A stretch of DNA of 17,714 nucleotides from Candidatus Rokuibacteriota bacterium. GTDB taxonomy: Bacteria > Methylomirabilota > Methylomirabilia > Rokubacteriales > CSP1-6. Positions 7,295 to 13,281 of the stretch are shown piece by piece; within the stretch, counting starts at the first letter, position 1, and each line of letters opens with the position of its first letter. The notes beneath the pieces are model-generated. The model was not told where the DNA came from and ran no database searches. It saw only the letters and a list, made by a program, of their open reading frames with translations. The DNA lies in the NCBI GenBank assembly GCA_016201645.1, contig JACQCL010000113.1:1-17714 (forward strand), read 5' to 3'. The position numbers were made by a program, and so were the translations under genes.

Positions 7295-7392
7295 GGAAGC
7301 GTCTAGGATCCCGGTGGGCCTCCCGGACTTCAAATCCGGCGTCCGGCTCTAGACAAGCTGGAGGTGGGTTCGACTCCCACACGCTTCCGCCA
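7295..7392 (+). tRNA. selC: tRNA-Sec (anticodon UCA)
   Basis: This 98-base tRNA folds in the bacterial selenocysteine 8+5 form. The acceptor stem is 8 bp (GGAAGCGT 7295-7302 with ACGCTTCC 7381-7388). The anticodon stem is 5 bp (7323-7327 with 7335-7339) around loop CTTCAAA, with the UCA anticodon at 7330-7332 that reads UGA. A long variable arm has a 7-bp stem (7342-7348 with 7356-7362, one G-U pair). The T stem is 5 bp (7364-7368 with 7376-7380) with loop TTCGACT. The D stem pairs 7305-7311 with 7316-7321 with one bulged A. The discriminator is G, and CCA is encoded at 7390-7392. It is charged with Ser, converted to Sec by SelA and delivered by SelB, both encoded just downstream. Confidence 0.96.
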
Positions 7393-7411
7393 GGTCCGCC
7401 GAAGGAGCCAG

Positions 7412-7954
7412 ATGGCGAAAGAGAATCGGTCCGCGAAGCGGGAATCATCCGGCCGGGCCCGGCGCCGCCGCCGCTGGGGTCTCGGCATCACGCTAGGCGT
7501 CGCGGCGGTCGTGGTTGTTGGGTACTTTGCCTGGCGCGCCGCCGCCGACCTCCCCGGCACCTTCGTCCCCTCTCTGGGCAACGCCCATATCCAGCTGGCG
7601 ACGGACCCGCACCCGCCCTACAACTCGGAGCCGCCCACCTCGGGGCCGCACCTGCCGTATCTGGCGCCCTGGGGCATTCACACCCGGCCGATTCAGAAGG
7701 AATTGCAGGTCCACAATTTGGAGGATGGCGGGGTGATGGTTCAGTACACCTGCGAGTGCCCGGAGCTCGTGGCCAAGCTCGCCGATGTGGTCAAACGGTA
7801 CACGGGCCATGTGATCCTTGCGCCCTATCCGGGGATGAAGAGTAAAATTGCCCTGACGGCGTGGGCGCGCATTGACACCTTCGACGAGTTTGACGAGGCC
7901 CGGATCGTTCGGTTTATCGAGAGGTACAAGGGGATAGACCATCATGCGAGGTAG
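7412..7954 (+). CDS. DUF3105 domain protein, N-terminally membrane-anchored
   Basis: From the ATG at 7412 the protein has 180 residues: a very basic N-terminus (about 28 residues, with an RARRRRR cluster), one hydrophobic helix (about 28-45, GITLGVAAVVVVGYFAW), and a periplasmic DUF3105 domain. The family hallmark PPYNSEPPTSGPHLPYLAPWG is present near residues 67-87. A Cys-Glu-Cys follows in VQYTCECPEL (about 112-121), and the protein ends in a His-His-Ala-Arg tail. The function of DUF3105 is not established. The start is chosen because GAAGGAG (7401-7407) precedes it; the frame's earlier GTG at 7364 lies inside the tRNA. Only 19 bases separate it from the tRNA-Sec CCA end and no promoter or terminator intervenes. 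Its message is therefore probably cut out of a tRNA-headed transcript. Confidence 0.88.
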   Translation: MAKENRSAKRESSGRARRRRRWGLGITLGVAAVVVVGYFAWRAAADLPGTFVPSLGNAHIQLATDPHPPYNSEPPTSGPHLPYLAPWGIHTRPIQKELQVHNLEDGGVMVQYTCECPELVAKLADVVKRYTGHVILAPYPGMKSKIALTAWARIDTFDEFDEARIVRFIERYKGIDHHAR

Positions 7955-7962
7955 GGGCTGAC

Positions 7963-8454
7963 GTGCGCGGTCGTGGCCTCGTCTATGGGGCCCTTGTGCT
8001 TGCGCTGTGGGCCGGGTGCGCGGGGCCGTACATTGCGCCGCTGCTTCCCCCGCCGCACCGGGAACAGGTGGCGGCCTCATACGGCGCCACCTGGAAGGCG
8101 TTGGTCGAAGCGCTGGCCAAGGAGAACATCCCGCTGCGGGTGGTGGCGAGGGATTCGGGCGTCATCGCCTCGGACGACTTCACGACGACAATCGGGGTCT
8201 ATGCCGACTGCGGCCGCTTCGGCGACGCCCGCCTGGAGGGAGAGGCGCTGGTCACGTTCACGGTGTTCGTGAATGCGGCGGGCTCCAATGGGACGGAGGT
8301 CCAGGTCAACGCCAAGATGCGGACCCAAGCCCACCGCACGGGTCCCTCGGGAAAGCTGAAGCCCCAGCCGGTCTTTCAGTGCGCCTCGACGGGACGCTGG
8401 GAGTCGAACTTGCTGGATGCGGTCCGGGCGATGGTGAGGGATTCACGTGGCTAG
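7963..8454 (+). CDS. Putative lipoprotein of unknown function
   Basis: This 163-residue protein starts at a GTG 8 bases after the DUF3105 stop. The N-terminus is a lipoprotein signal with lipobox WAGC and modified Cys at residue 19. The mature part reads like a small alpha/beta domain: a helix EQVAASYGATWKALVEALAK, then NIPLRVVARDSGVIASDDF, then beta strands rich in Thr and Val. This pattern resembles BamC-like or other small outer-membrane lipoprotein domains in which a helix is followed by a residue-exposing SGxIxS/T strand, but no family is claimed. Two further Cys residues (YADCGRFG and FQCAST) could form a disulfide. It lies in the selC-to-selA gene chain and overlaps the next gene by 8 bases. 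The lipobox implies processing by the LspA encoded later in the window. Confidence 0.8.
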   Translation: MRGRGLVYGALVLALWAGCAGPYIAPLLPPPHREQVAASYGATWKALVEALAKENIPLRVVARDSGVIASDDFTTTIGVYADCGRFGDARLEGEALVTFTVFVNAAGSNGTEVQVNAKMRTQAHRTGPSGKLKPQPVFQCASTGRWESNLLDAVRAMVRDSRG

Positions 8455-8743
8455 TCGGCTGGCCAGCCTGATCCGCCGCGCCCGTCGCCTTTCCGGAGAG
8501 CGGGACCGTCTCGTTCACGCCCTCGCGCGAGAGTGGGCGGAGGCGCTCCGCGGCCAGGGCCTGTCGGCCGAGGATCTGGAGGAGCTGTGGGCCGGGCTGA
8601 CTGAGGAGGCCGTCCGGCGGCTTCAACGCTCGGGGAACGGGCGCTGGCCTCTCGAGGCCGTGAGACGGGAGGCTCTGGGCGTGATCGCTCAGGTGAGAGA
8701 GCGGGTGGCAGGGGAGCTGCCCGGCCAGCCCGAGCACTCATGA
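8447..8743 (+). CDS. Small helical hypothetical protein upstream of selA
   Basis: The GTG at 8447 opens a 98-residue, Arg/Glu/Leu-rich protein that looks almost wholly helical (LIRRARRLSGERDRLVHALA, then LSAEDLEELWAGLTEEAVRR, then a C-terminal amphipathic helix). There is no signal peptide, membrane segment or Cys. No family is recognised. It is accepted as a gene because it fills the space between two coding regions exactly. It overlaps the lipoprotein stop by 8 bases and the selA start by 4 bases (ATGA), so its translation should be coupled to selA. Coiled-coil or helper roles are only speculation. Confidence 0.7.
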   Translation: MASRLASLIRRARRLSGERDRLVHALAREWAEALRGQGLSAEDLEELWAGLTEEAVRRLQRSGNGRWPLEAVRREALGVIAQVRERVAGELPGQPEHS

Positions 8744-10164
8744 GATCCGGAAAAGCTGAGACCCGGCAGTCAGCGCTGCGGTCACTGCCGTCCGTGGACG
8801 AGGTGCTCCAGCGGATCAAGGGGGATGCCGCGCTCAAGGGGATCACGCGGGGGCGGATCGTTCAGGCGATCCGCGAGGTGCTGGCTCACGAGCGCCTACG
8901 CCTGCTGAGCGGGCTGAAGCGGTCCGGGGCTCCGGCACCTTCCGATCCGGACGCGCTGGCCCGGAGGGTCGCGGCGGAGCTCTCCCGGTCGGGAGTCTTT
9001 TCGTTGGTTCCCGTGATCAACGCCACGGGCGTGGTGCTCCACACCAACCTGGGGCGGGCCCTTCTCTCCCCCCTGGCTCTCGAGCGCCTCCGTCGCGTCG
9101 GCTCGGCGTACTCCAACCTCGAGCTGGACCTAAAGTCGAAGGAGCGCGGGTCGCGCTACGCCCACGTGGACAGCCTCCTCCGCCGCCTGACAGGGGCAGA
9201 GGCTTCCCTCGTCGTCAACAACAACGCCGCCGCCGTGCTGCTTGCGCTCGAGAGCCTGGCCCGCGGCAAGGAAGTGGTGGTCTCGCGGGGCGAGCTGATC
9301 GAGATCGGGGGTGAGTTCAGGATCCCGGATATCATGCGGCGCTCGGGCGCCATTCTTCGGGAGGTGGGGACGACCAACCGCACGCACCTCAAGGATTACG
9401 CGGATGCGATCGGTCCGGAGACGGGGCTCCTTCTCAAGGTGCACACCTCCAACTACCGGGTGCTGGGCTTCACGGCCCAGGTGGCGACCCGCGAGCTGGT
9501 CGAGCTCGGGCGCTCCCGCGGGATTCCGGTGATGGAGGATCTGGGTTCCGGCTGCTTTCTGGACCTCCGCCCATACGGCTTCCCCCAGGAGCCCACGGTC
9601 CAAGAGGCGGTCGGCGCCGGTCTGGACCTGGTCTCCTTCTCGGGCGATAAGCTCCTGGGCGGCCCCCAGGCGGGGATCGTTGTGGGGAAGGCCGCTCTCG
9701 TCGAGCGGCTCAGGACGAATCCCCTCAACCGCGCGCTTCGAATCGACAAGCTGACGCTGGCCGGTCTGGAGGCGACGCTCTACGCCTATGAGGTGGGCAA
9801 CGCGCCGGAGGCGATTCCCACGCTCAGAATGCTCACCGAACCGCTGGGTGCCGTGCGCCGCCGCGCGCGCCGCTTACTGCGTCGGCTCTCTCCCGCGGTG
9901 GCCGCAGCGCTGGGCGCGACCGTGGTGGAGGGGCGCGCCCAGGTCGGCGGCGGCTCGCTTCCGCTCGTGGAGCTGCCGACGGTGGCGCTCGCCATTGGCA
10001 CGGTCGCGCATCGGGCCGAAGCGCTCGATCAGGCGCTTCGGGCCGGCGAGCCGCCCGTGATCGGCCGAATCGCGGAGGACCGTTTCCTGCTGGACTGCCG
10101 CACCGTTCTGAACTCCGACGTCCCCATCCTCGCGGACGCCCTCACGCGCCTCGCCTCGCGGTAA
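8740..10164 (+). CDS. selA: L-seryl-tRNA(Sec) selenium transferase
   Basis: SelA is a PLP enzyme that converts Ser-tRNA(Sec) to Sec-tRNA(Sec) using selenophosphate. The 474-residue length is normal for bacterial SelA. An N-terminal tRNA-binding helical region begins LPSVDEVLQRIKGDAAL, followed by the INATGVVLHTNLGRALLS motif, a SLVVNNNAAAVLLAL segment, GTTNRTHLKDY, and the PLP-lysine motif SFSGDKLLGGPQAG with Lys 304. The ATG overlaps the preceding ORF by 4 bases, which fixes the start. A repeat with two hairpins fills the 88 bases between it and selB. SelD, which makes selenophosphate, is not in the window. Confidence 0.98.
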   Translation: MRSGKAETRQSALRSLPSVDEVLQRIKGDAALKGITRGRIVQAIREVLAHERLRLLSGLKRSGAPAPSDPDALARRVAAELSRSGVFSLVPVINATGVVLHTNLGRALLSPLALERLRRVGSAYSNLELDLKSKERGSRYAHVDSLLRRLTGAEASLVVNNNAAAVLLALESLARGKEVVVSRGELIEIGGEFRIPDIMRRSGAILREVGTTNRTHLKDYADAIGPETGLLLKVHTSNYRVLGFTAQVATRELVELGRSRGIPVMEDLGSGCFLDLRPYGFPQEPTVQEAVGAGLDLVSFSGDKLLGGPQAGIVVGKAALVERLRTNPLNRALRIDKLTLAGLEATLYAYEVGNAPEAIPTLRMLTEPLGAVRRRARRLLRRLSPAVAAALGATVVEGRAQVGGGSLPLVELPTVALAIGTVAHRAEALDQALRAGEPPVIGRIAEDRFLLDCRTVLNSDVPILADALTRLASR

Positions 10165-10175
10165 CGTATGCACGC

Positions 10176-10246
10176 GCGTTCGGGCGCGGGCTCTGGCCGC
10201 GCAACCTCAGGGGGGAGGAATCGGCGGGGGGCGAAGTCCCCCTCCG
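10176..10246 (+). repeat. REP-like paired-hairpin repeat, copy 1 (selA-selB gap)
   Basis: This GC-rich element of about 71 bases matches the copy at 12161-12230. The first 27 bases align without gaps to that copy, and 15 bases at 10210-10224 (GGGGGGAGGAATCGG) are identical to it. Its first stem is GCGCGG 10184-10189 with CCGCGC 10197-10202. Its second is GGGGGGC 10226-10232 with GTCCCCC 10236-10242 (GAA loop, one G-U pair). It ends 6 bases before the selB ATG. Confidence 0.8.
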
Positions 10247-10252
10247 AATGAA

Positions 10253-12157
10253 ATGAAGCACGTCGTCGTCGGGACGGCAGGGCACATTGATCACGGGAAG
10301 ACTGCTCTCGTCAAAGCCCTGACCGGCATTGATACCGACCGTCTCCCCGAGGAGAAGGCCCGGGGGATCACCATCGACCTGGGCTTCGCCTACCTGGAGG
10401 AGCCGGGCGGCCTCACCATCGAGATCGTGGACGTGCCGGGGCACGAGCGCTTCGTCAAGAACATGCTGGCGGGCGTGGGCGGAATCGATCTCGTCCTCCT
10501 CGTCATCGCCGCCGACGAAGGCGTGATGCCGCAAACGCGCGAGCACCTCGCCATCTGCCGGCTCCTGCACATCAAAACCGGGCTCGTTGCTCTCACCAAG
10601 CGCGACCTGGCCGAGGAAGACTGGACGGAGCTCGTCAAAGACGATGTGGCGCGGCTCCTCCGGGGGACGTTCCTCGAAGGCTGCCCGATCATCCCGGTCT
10701 CGGCGAAGACGGGGGAGGGGCTCCCTGAGCTGCGCACGGCACTCCGCACGCTGGCTGAGAAGGTCCCCCCGAAAGCAGCCGATCAGTCGCCACGTCTCCC
10801 CATTGACCGAGTGTTCACCGTCAAGGGGTTTGGCACCGTGGTCACGGGAACGCTGACGGCGGGTCGCCTGGCTCTCGACGACAGGGTGGAGGTCTATCCC
10901 AAAGCGGCGCAGGCGAAGGTGCGCGGGCTCCAGTGTCACGGCCATCCGGTGAAGGAGGCCGTGGCGGGGCAGCGGACTGCCGTGAATCTCCAGGGGGTGG
11001 AGCGCGCGGCGATTGAGCGGGGCGACGTGCTCGGGCTTCCCGGGGCGCTCATTCCTGCCGCCCTCGTGGACGCAACGGTGGAGTTCCTCAAGGATGCCCC
11101 GCGTCCTCTCAAGGCGCGGGATCGCGTCCGCTTCCACGTGGGGACGAGCGAGGTGATGGCGCGCGTCCTGCTCCTGGATCGGCCCGAGCTCGAGCCCGGT
11201 GGCGTGACGTACGCCCGCTTCAAGCTGGAAGGACCGATCGTTGCGCTTCCGGGGGATCGCTACGTGATCCGTTCCTACTCGCCGATCATCACGATCGGCG
11301 GGGGAACCCTTCTGGATGTGGCTCCTCCCCGCTTCAGGAGAAAGGCGCCCGCCCTCCTCGCGCACCTGGCGATCCTCGAGCGGGGCAGCCCGGAAGAGGT
11401 CCTCGAAGAGCACCTGCGACAGGCCGGCCCGCTCGGAGTGAAGACGACCGAGCTGCGCGCCCGGGCGCCTTTCGCCCCGGCGAGACTCAGGGAGCTTTTG
11501 GAGGCTCTCGCGGCCTCCGGCAAGGTCGTGGCAGTGGATCGGGAGTGGTTCGTCCACGCCGACGCCCGGGGGCGGCTCCGAGGGCAGGTCCTCCGGGTCC
11601 TCGAGGCCTTCCATGCCCAGCACCCGCTCAGGGCGGGCATCTCCCGGGAGGAACTCCGGGGGCGCGCCGGGTCGGCAGACGAGCGGATCTTCTCCCATAT
11701 GCTGGGGACGCTCGAAGCCGAGGGGCTCGTCAAGGCCGAAAAGGACAAGGTGAGATTGGCGTCGCATCAGATCCGCCTCTCCTCGGTGCAGCGGACGGCG
11801 GTGGACAAGGTGGACACGCTCTTCCGGAGCGCGGGCGCCGCGCCTCCGAGCCCTGAAGAGGCGCTATCGAAAGCTGGCCTCACGGGGTCGGAGGAGAACG
11901 AGCTCTTTCAGCTCCTCCTCGAGGAGCGGCGGCTCATCAGGATCAAAGAGTCACTCTTCTTCCATGCGGAGGTGCTGAAGACCATCGAGGATAAACTCGT
12001 CGCCTACCTCAAGGAGAAGAAGGAGATCGGCCCGGCCGAGATGAAGGACCTCCTCGGAATCTCCCGGAAGTACGCCATCCCCCTGATGGAGTACTTCGAC
12101 GGCCAGCGAGTCACGACGCGGGTCGGCGACAGGCGGGTCCTTCGCGCTGCGGGTTAG
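10253..12157 (+). CDS. selB: Selenocysteine-specific translation elongation factor
   Basis: SelB is the EF-Tu-like GTPase that binds Sec-tRNA(Sec) and the SECIS hairpin in selenoprotein mRNAs and delivers Sec at UGA. The 634-residue protein shows G1 GHIDHGKT (10-17), the switch I region around EKARGITIDLGFA (35-46), G3 DVPGHERF (60-67), G4 TKRD (115-118) and G5 VSAKTGEGL. Beta-barrel domains follow (FTVKGFGTVVTGTLTAG), and a C-terminal half of winged-helix repeats binds SECIS RNA; the end IGPAEMKDLLGISRKYAIPLMEYFD is the typical last winged helix. The ATG at 10253 gives the usual MKHVVVGTAGHIDHGKT start. No Shine-Dalgarno precedes it and a hairpin lies directly upstream. REP-like repeats lie on both sides of the gene. 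Confidence 0.98.
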   Translation: MKHVVVGTAGHIDHGKTALVKALTGIDTDRLPEEKARGITIDLGFAYLEEPGGLTIEIVDVPGHERFVKNMLAGVGGIDLVLLVIAADEGVMPQTREHLAICRLLHIKTGLVALTKRDLAEEDWTELVKDDVARLLRGTFLEGCPIIPVSAKTGEGLPELRTALRTLAEKVPPKAADQSPRLPIDRVFTVKGFGTVVTGTLTAGRLALDDRVEVYPKAAQAKVRGLQCHGHPVKEAVAGQRTAVNLQGVERAAIERGDVLGLPGALIPAALVDATVEFLKDAPRPLKARDRVRFHVGTSEVMARVLLLDRPELEPGGVTYARFKLEGPIVALPGDRYVIRSYSPIITIGGGTLLDVAPPRFRRKAPALLAHLAILERGSPEEVLEEHLRQAGPLGVKTTELRARAPFAPARLRELLEALAASGKVVAVDREWFVHADARGRLRGQVLRVLEAFHAQHPLRAGISREELRGRAGSADERIFSHMLGTLEAEGLVKAEKDKVRLASHQIRLSSVQRTAVDKVDTLFRSAGAAPPSPEEALSKAGLTGSEENELFQLLLEERRLIRIKESLFFHAEVLKTIEDKLVAYLKEKKEIGPAEMKDLLGISRKYAIPLMEYFDGQRVTTRVGDRRVLRAAG

Positions 12158-12160
12158 GCC

Positions 12161-12230
12161 GCGTTCCGGCGCGGGCTTTGCCCGCGCGACCGGGGGGAGG
12201 AATCGGAAGGGGGGCGAAGCCCCCCTGCGA
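12161..12230 (+). repeat. REP-like paired-hairpin repeat, copy 2 (after selB)
   Basis: It begins 3 bases after the selB stop. The first stem, GCGCGGGC 12169-12176 with GCCCGCGC 12180-12187, is a perfect 8 bp with a TTT loop. The second, GGGGGGC 12209-12215 with GCCCCCC 12219-12225, is a perfect 7 bp with a GAA loop. The linker GGGGGGAGGAATCGG (12192-12206) is identical to copy 1. The stems are cleaner than those of copy 1. Confidence 0.82.
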
Positions 12231-12241
12231 GGTAATTGTCA

Positions 12242-12270
12242 TTGACAGCGCGGGGTCAGGAGCGTAACGT
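12242..12270 (+). promoter_or_regulatory. Candidate promoter of tatA
   Basis: A perfect TTGACA (12242-12247) is followed after 17 bases by TAACGT (12265-12270), a weak -10 matching at three positions. The predicted start near 12277 gives a leader of about 29 bases with an AAGGG-type ribosome site before the tatA ATG. Confidence 0.5.
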
Positions 12271-12305
12271 AAAGGCACCGCCGAGATTGGAAAGGGGTTG
12301 AAGGG

Positions 12306-12494
12306 ATGTTTGGCCTGGGATACCAAGAGCTGCTCCTGATCCTCGTCATTGTCCTGATCCTCTTCGGGGCTCAGCGTTTGCCCGACCTGGCGCGCTCGCT
12401 CGGCTCGAGCGTCAAGGAGTTCAAGAAGGGGGTCTCCGACGTCAAGGACGAGGGGACCTCTCAGGCCAAGAAGGAAGAAGAGAAGAAGTCCTAA
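12306..12494 (+). CDS. tatA: Twin-arginine translocase subunit TatA/TatE
   Basis: TatA forms the pore-like oligomer of the Tat system that exports folded proteins across the cytoplasmic membrane. This 62-residue protein has the family layout: a short periplasmic N-terminus with a conserved Glu 8, one transmembrane helix (about 9-20), an FG hinge (20-21), an amphipathic helix containing RLPDLARSLGSSVKEFKKG, and a charged Lys/Glu tail. The ATG at 12306 follows a GAAGGG site. TatB and TatC are not in the window, so it may act with subunits encoded elsewhere. It stands alone between selB and a protease gene that has its own promoter. Many Sec-containing formate dehydrogenases and hydrogenases are Tat substrates, so closeness to the sel genes may be meaningful, but this is inference. 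Confidence 0.95.
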   Translation: MFGLGYQELLLILVIVLILFGAQRLPDLARSLGSSVKEFKKGVSDVKDEGTSQAKKEEEKKS

Positions 12495-12541
12495 GCCCGC
12501 TCCCCCCTCGTTTTTGAGTCCTGATCCCGCTACCCACTTTG

Positions 12542-12570
12542 TGCGCAAAGCCGCCCGACCGCGCTAGAAT
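12542..12570 (+). promoter_or_regulatory. Candidate promoter of the aspartic protease gene (leaderless)
   Basis: TAGAAT at 12565-12570 matches five of six -10 positions. TGCGCA at 12542-12547 is a weak -35 with a 17-base spacer. Transcription would start near 12577, the A of the ATG itself. No Shine-Dalgarno is present upstream of that ATG, which fits a leaderless message. Confidence 0.55.
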
Positions 12571-12576
12571 AGGCTC

Positions 12577-13191
12577 ATGAGGCGGGGTTCCCCCTCGAGC
12601 CGGCTAGGTACTCTTGTCGCGCTCCTGGCCGTTCTGGCGGGGGCGGCCAGCGCCGAGGCCCAGATGTACCGGTGGACCGATGAGCAGGACCAGGTCCATT
12701 ATTCCGAAGGGCTCGGCAGTGTCCCGGAGCGCTCCCGCTCGACAGCCCAGCCACTCCTCAAGCCGACGCCGACGCCGTCCGCAGAGTCGCCCAAGCCGGC
12801 GGCGGCACCCCCTGGCGTCGAGAAGATCCCGTTCAAGCCGGGGTCCCCCATCATGGTCAGCGCCAAGGTCAATGGCGGCGGCCCGGTGACGCTGATCCTC
12901 GACACCGGCGCCGATACGACGGTGATCAATCCCCTCGCGCTCTGGCGGGTCGGGATCTCTACGTGGTTCGCCCCGCGCGCCGAGATTCGCGGGGCGACCG
13001 GGACCCAGCGCGTGGATATCGTGCGGGTCGAGTCCGTCGAGGTCGGCCAGGCCAAGGCCGGGCCGCTGACAATCCTGGCCCACGACATCGACTTCAAGGA
13101 CGTGGACGGTCTGCTCGGCCGGGACTTCCTCAATCACTTCAACGTCAACATAGATACCTCCGCCGGCGTCGTCACGCTGACTCCCCGCTGA
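12577..13191 (+). CDS. Secreted retropepsin-like aspartic protease with N-terminal DUF4124
   Basis: This 204-residue protein begins with a signal peptide (Arg-rich n-region, hydrophobic core LGTLVALLAVLAGAASAEA, cleavage near residue 29). A short DUF4124-type motif (MYRWTDEQDQVHYSE) and a Pro-rich linker follow (about 55-85). Then comes a single retropepsin-like domain: LILDTGADTTVIN with catalytic Asp 109 in the D-T-G-A signature, and DGLLGRDFLNHFNVNID near the end, the usual Gly-Leu-Leu-Gly flap partner. Retropepsin folds act as homodimers, so one DTG per chain is expected. It should work in the periplasm; the substrate is unknown. The gene has its own promoter with no leader. A GC hairpin follows the stop. 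Confidence 0.9.
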   Translation: MRRGSPSSRLGTLVALLAVLAGAASAEAQMYRWTDEQDQVHYSEGLGSVPERSRSTAQPLLKPTPTPSAESPKPAAAPPGVEKIPFKPGSPIMVSAKVNGGGPVTLILDTGADTTVINPLALWRVGISTWFAPRAEIRGATGTQRVDIVRVESVEVGQAKAGPLTILAHDIDFKDVDGLLGRDFLNHFNVNIDTSAGVVTLTPR

Positions 13192-13211
13192 TCGCCCCCA
13201 CCCCTCCTCGC

Positions 13212-13232
13212 GGGTCCCCCGCACGGGGGCCC
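13212..13232 (+). terminator. Possible weak terminator after the protease gene
   Basis: GGG-T-CCCCC (13212-13220) pairs with GGGGGCCC (13225-13232) around a GCAC loop with one bulged T. Only a weak T-rich stretch (GGTTCCTT) follows, overlapping the next -35 box. It would separate the protease gene from ileS. Confidence 0.45.
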
Positions 13233-13238
13233 GGTTCC

Positions 13239-13268
13239 TTGACGCTCTCTATTCTCGGGTGCTAGCAT
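13239..13268 (+). promoter_or_regulatory. Promoter of ileS
   Basis: TTGACG (13239-13244) and TAGCAT (13263-13268) are 18 bases apart, with an extended -10 TG at 13260-13261. The predicted start near 13275 would leave only about 7 bases before the ATG at 13282, which leaves little room for a ribosome site. Confidence 0.65.
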
Positions 13269-13281
13269 CAAGGTTCGCTTT

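Noticed and set aside
7364..7411. Earlier GTG start for the DUF3105 gene
   Set aside because: It lies inside the tRNA-Sec T arm. The ATG at 7412 has a GAAGGAG site directly upstream.
10142..11767. 541-codon open frame on the minus strand opposite selB
   Set aside because: It is antisense to a clearly conserved gene. Its composition (Arg, His, Pro, Glu, Asp) is typical of shadow frames in high-GC DNA, and it has no recognisable motif.
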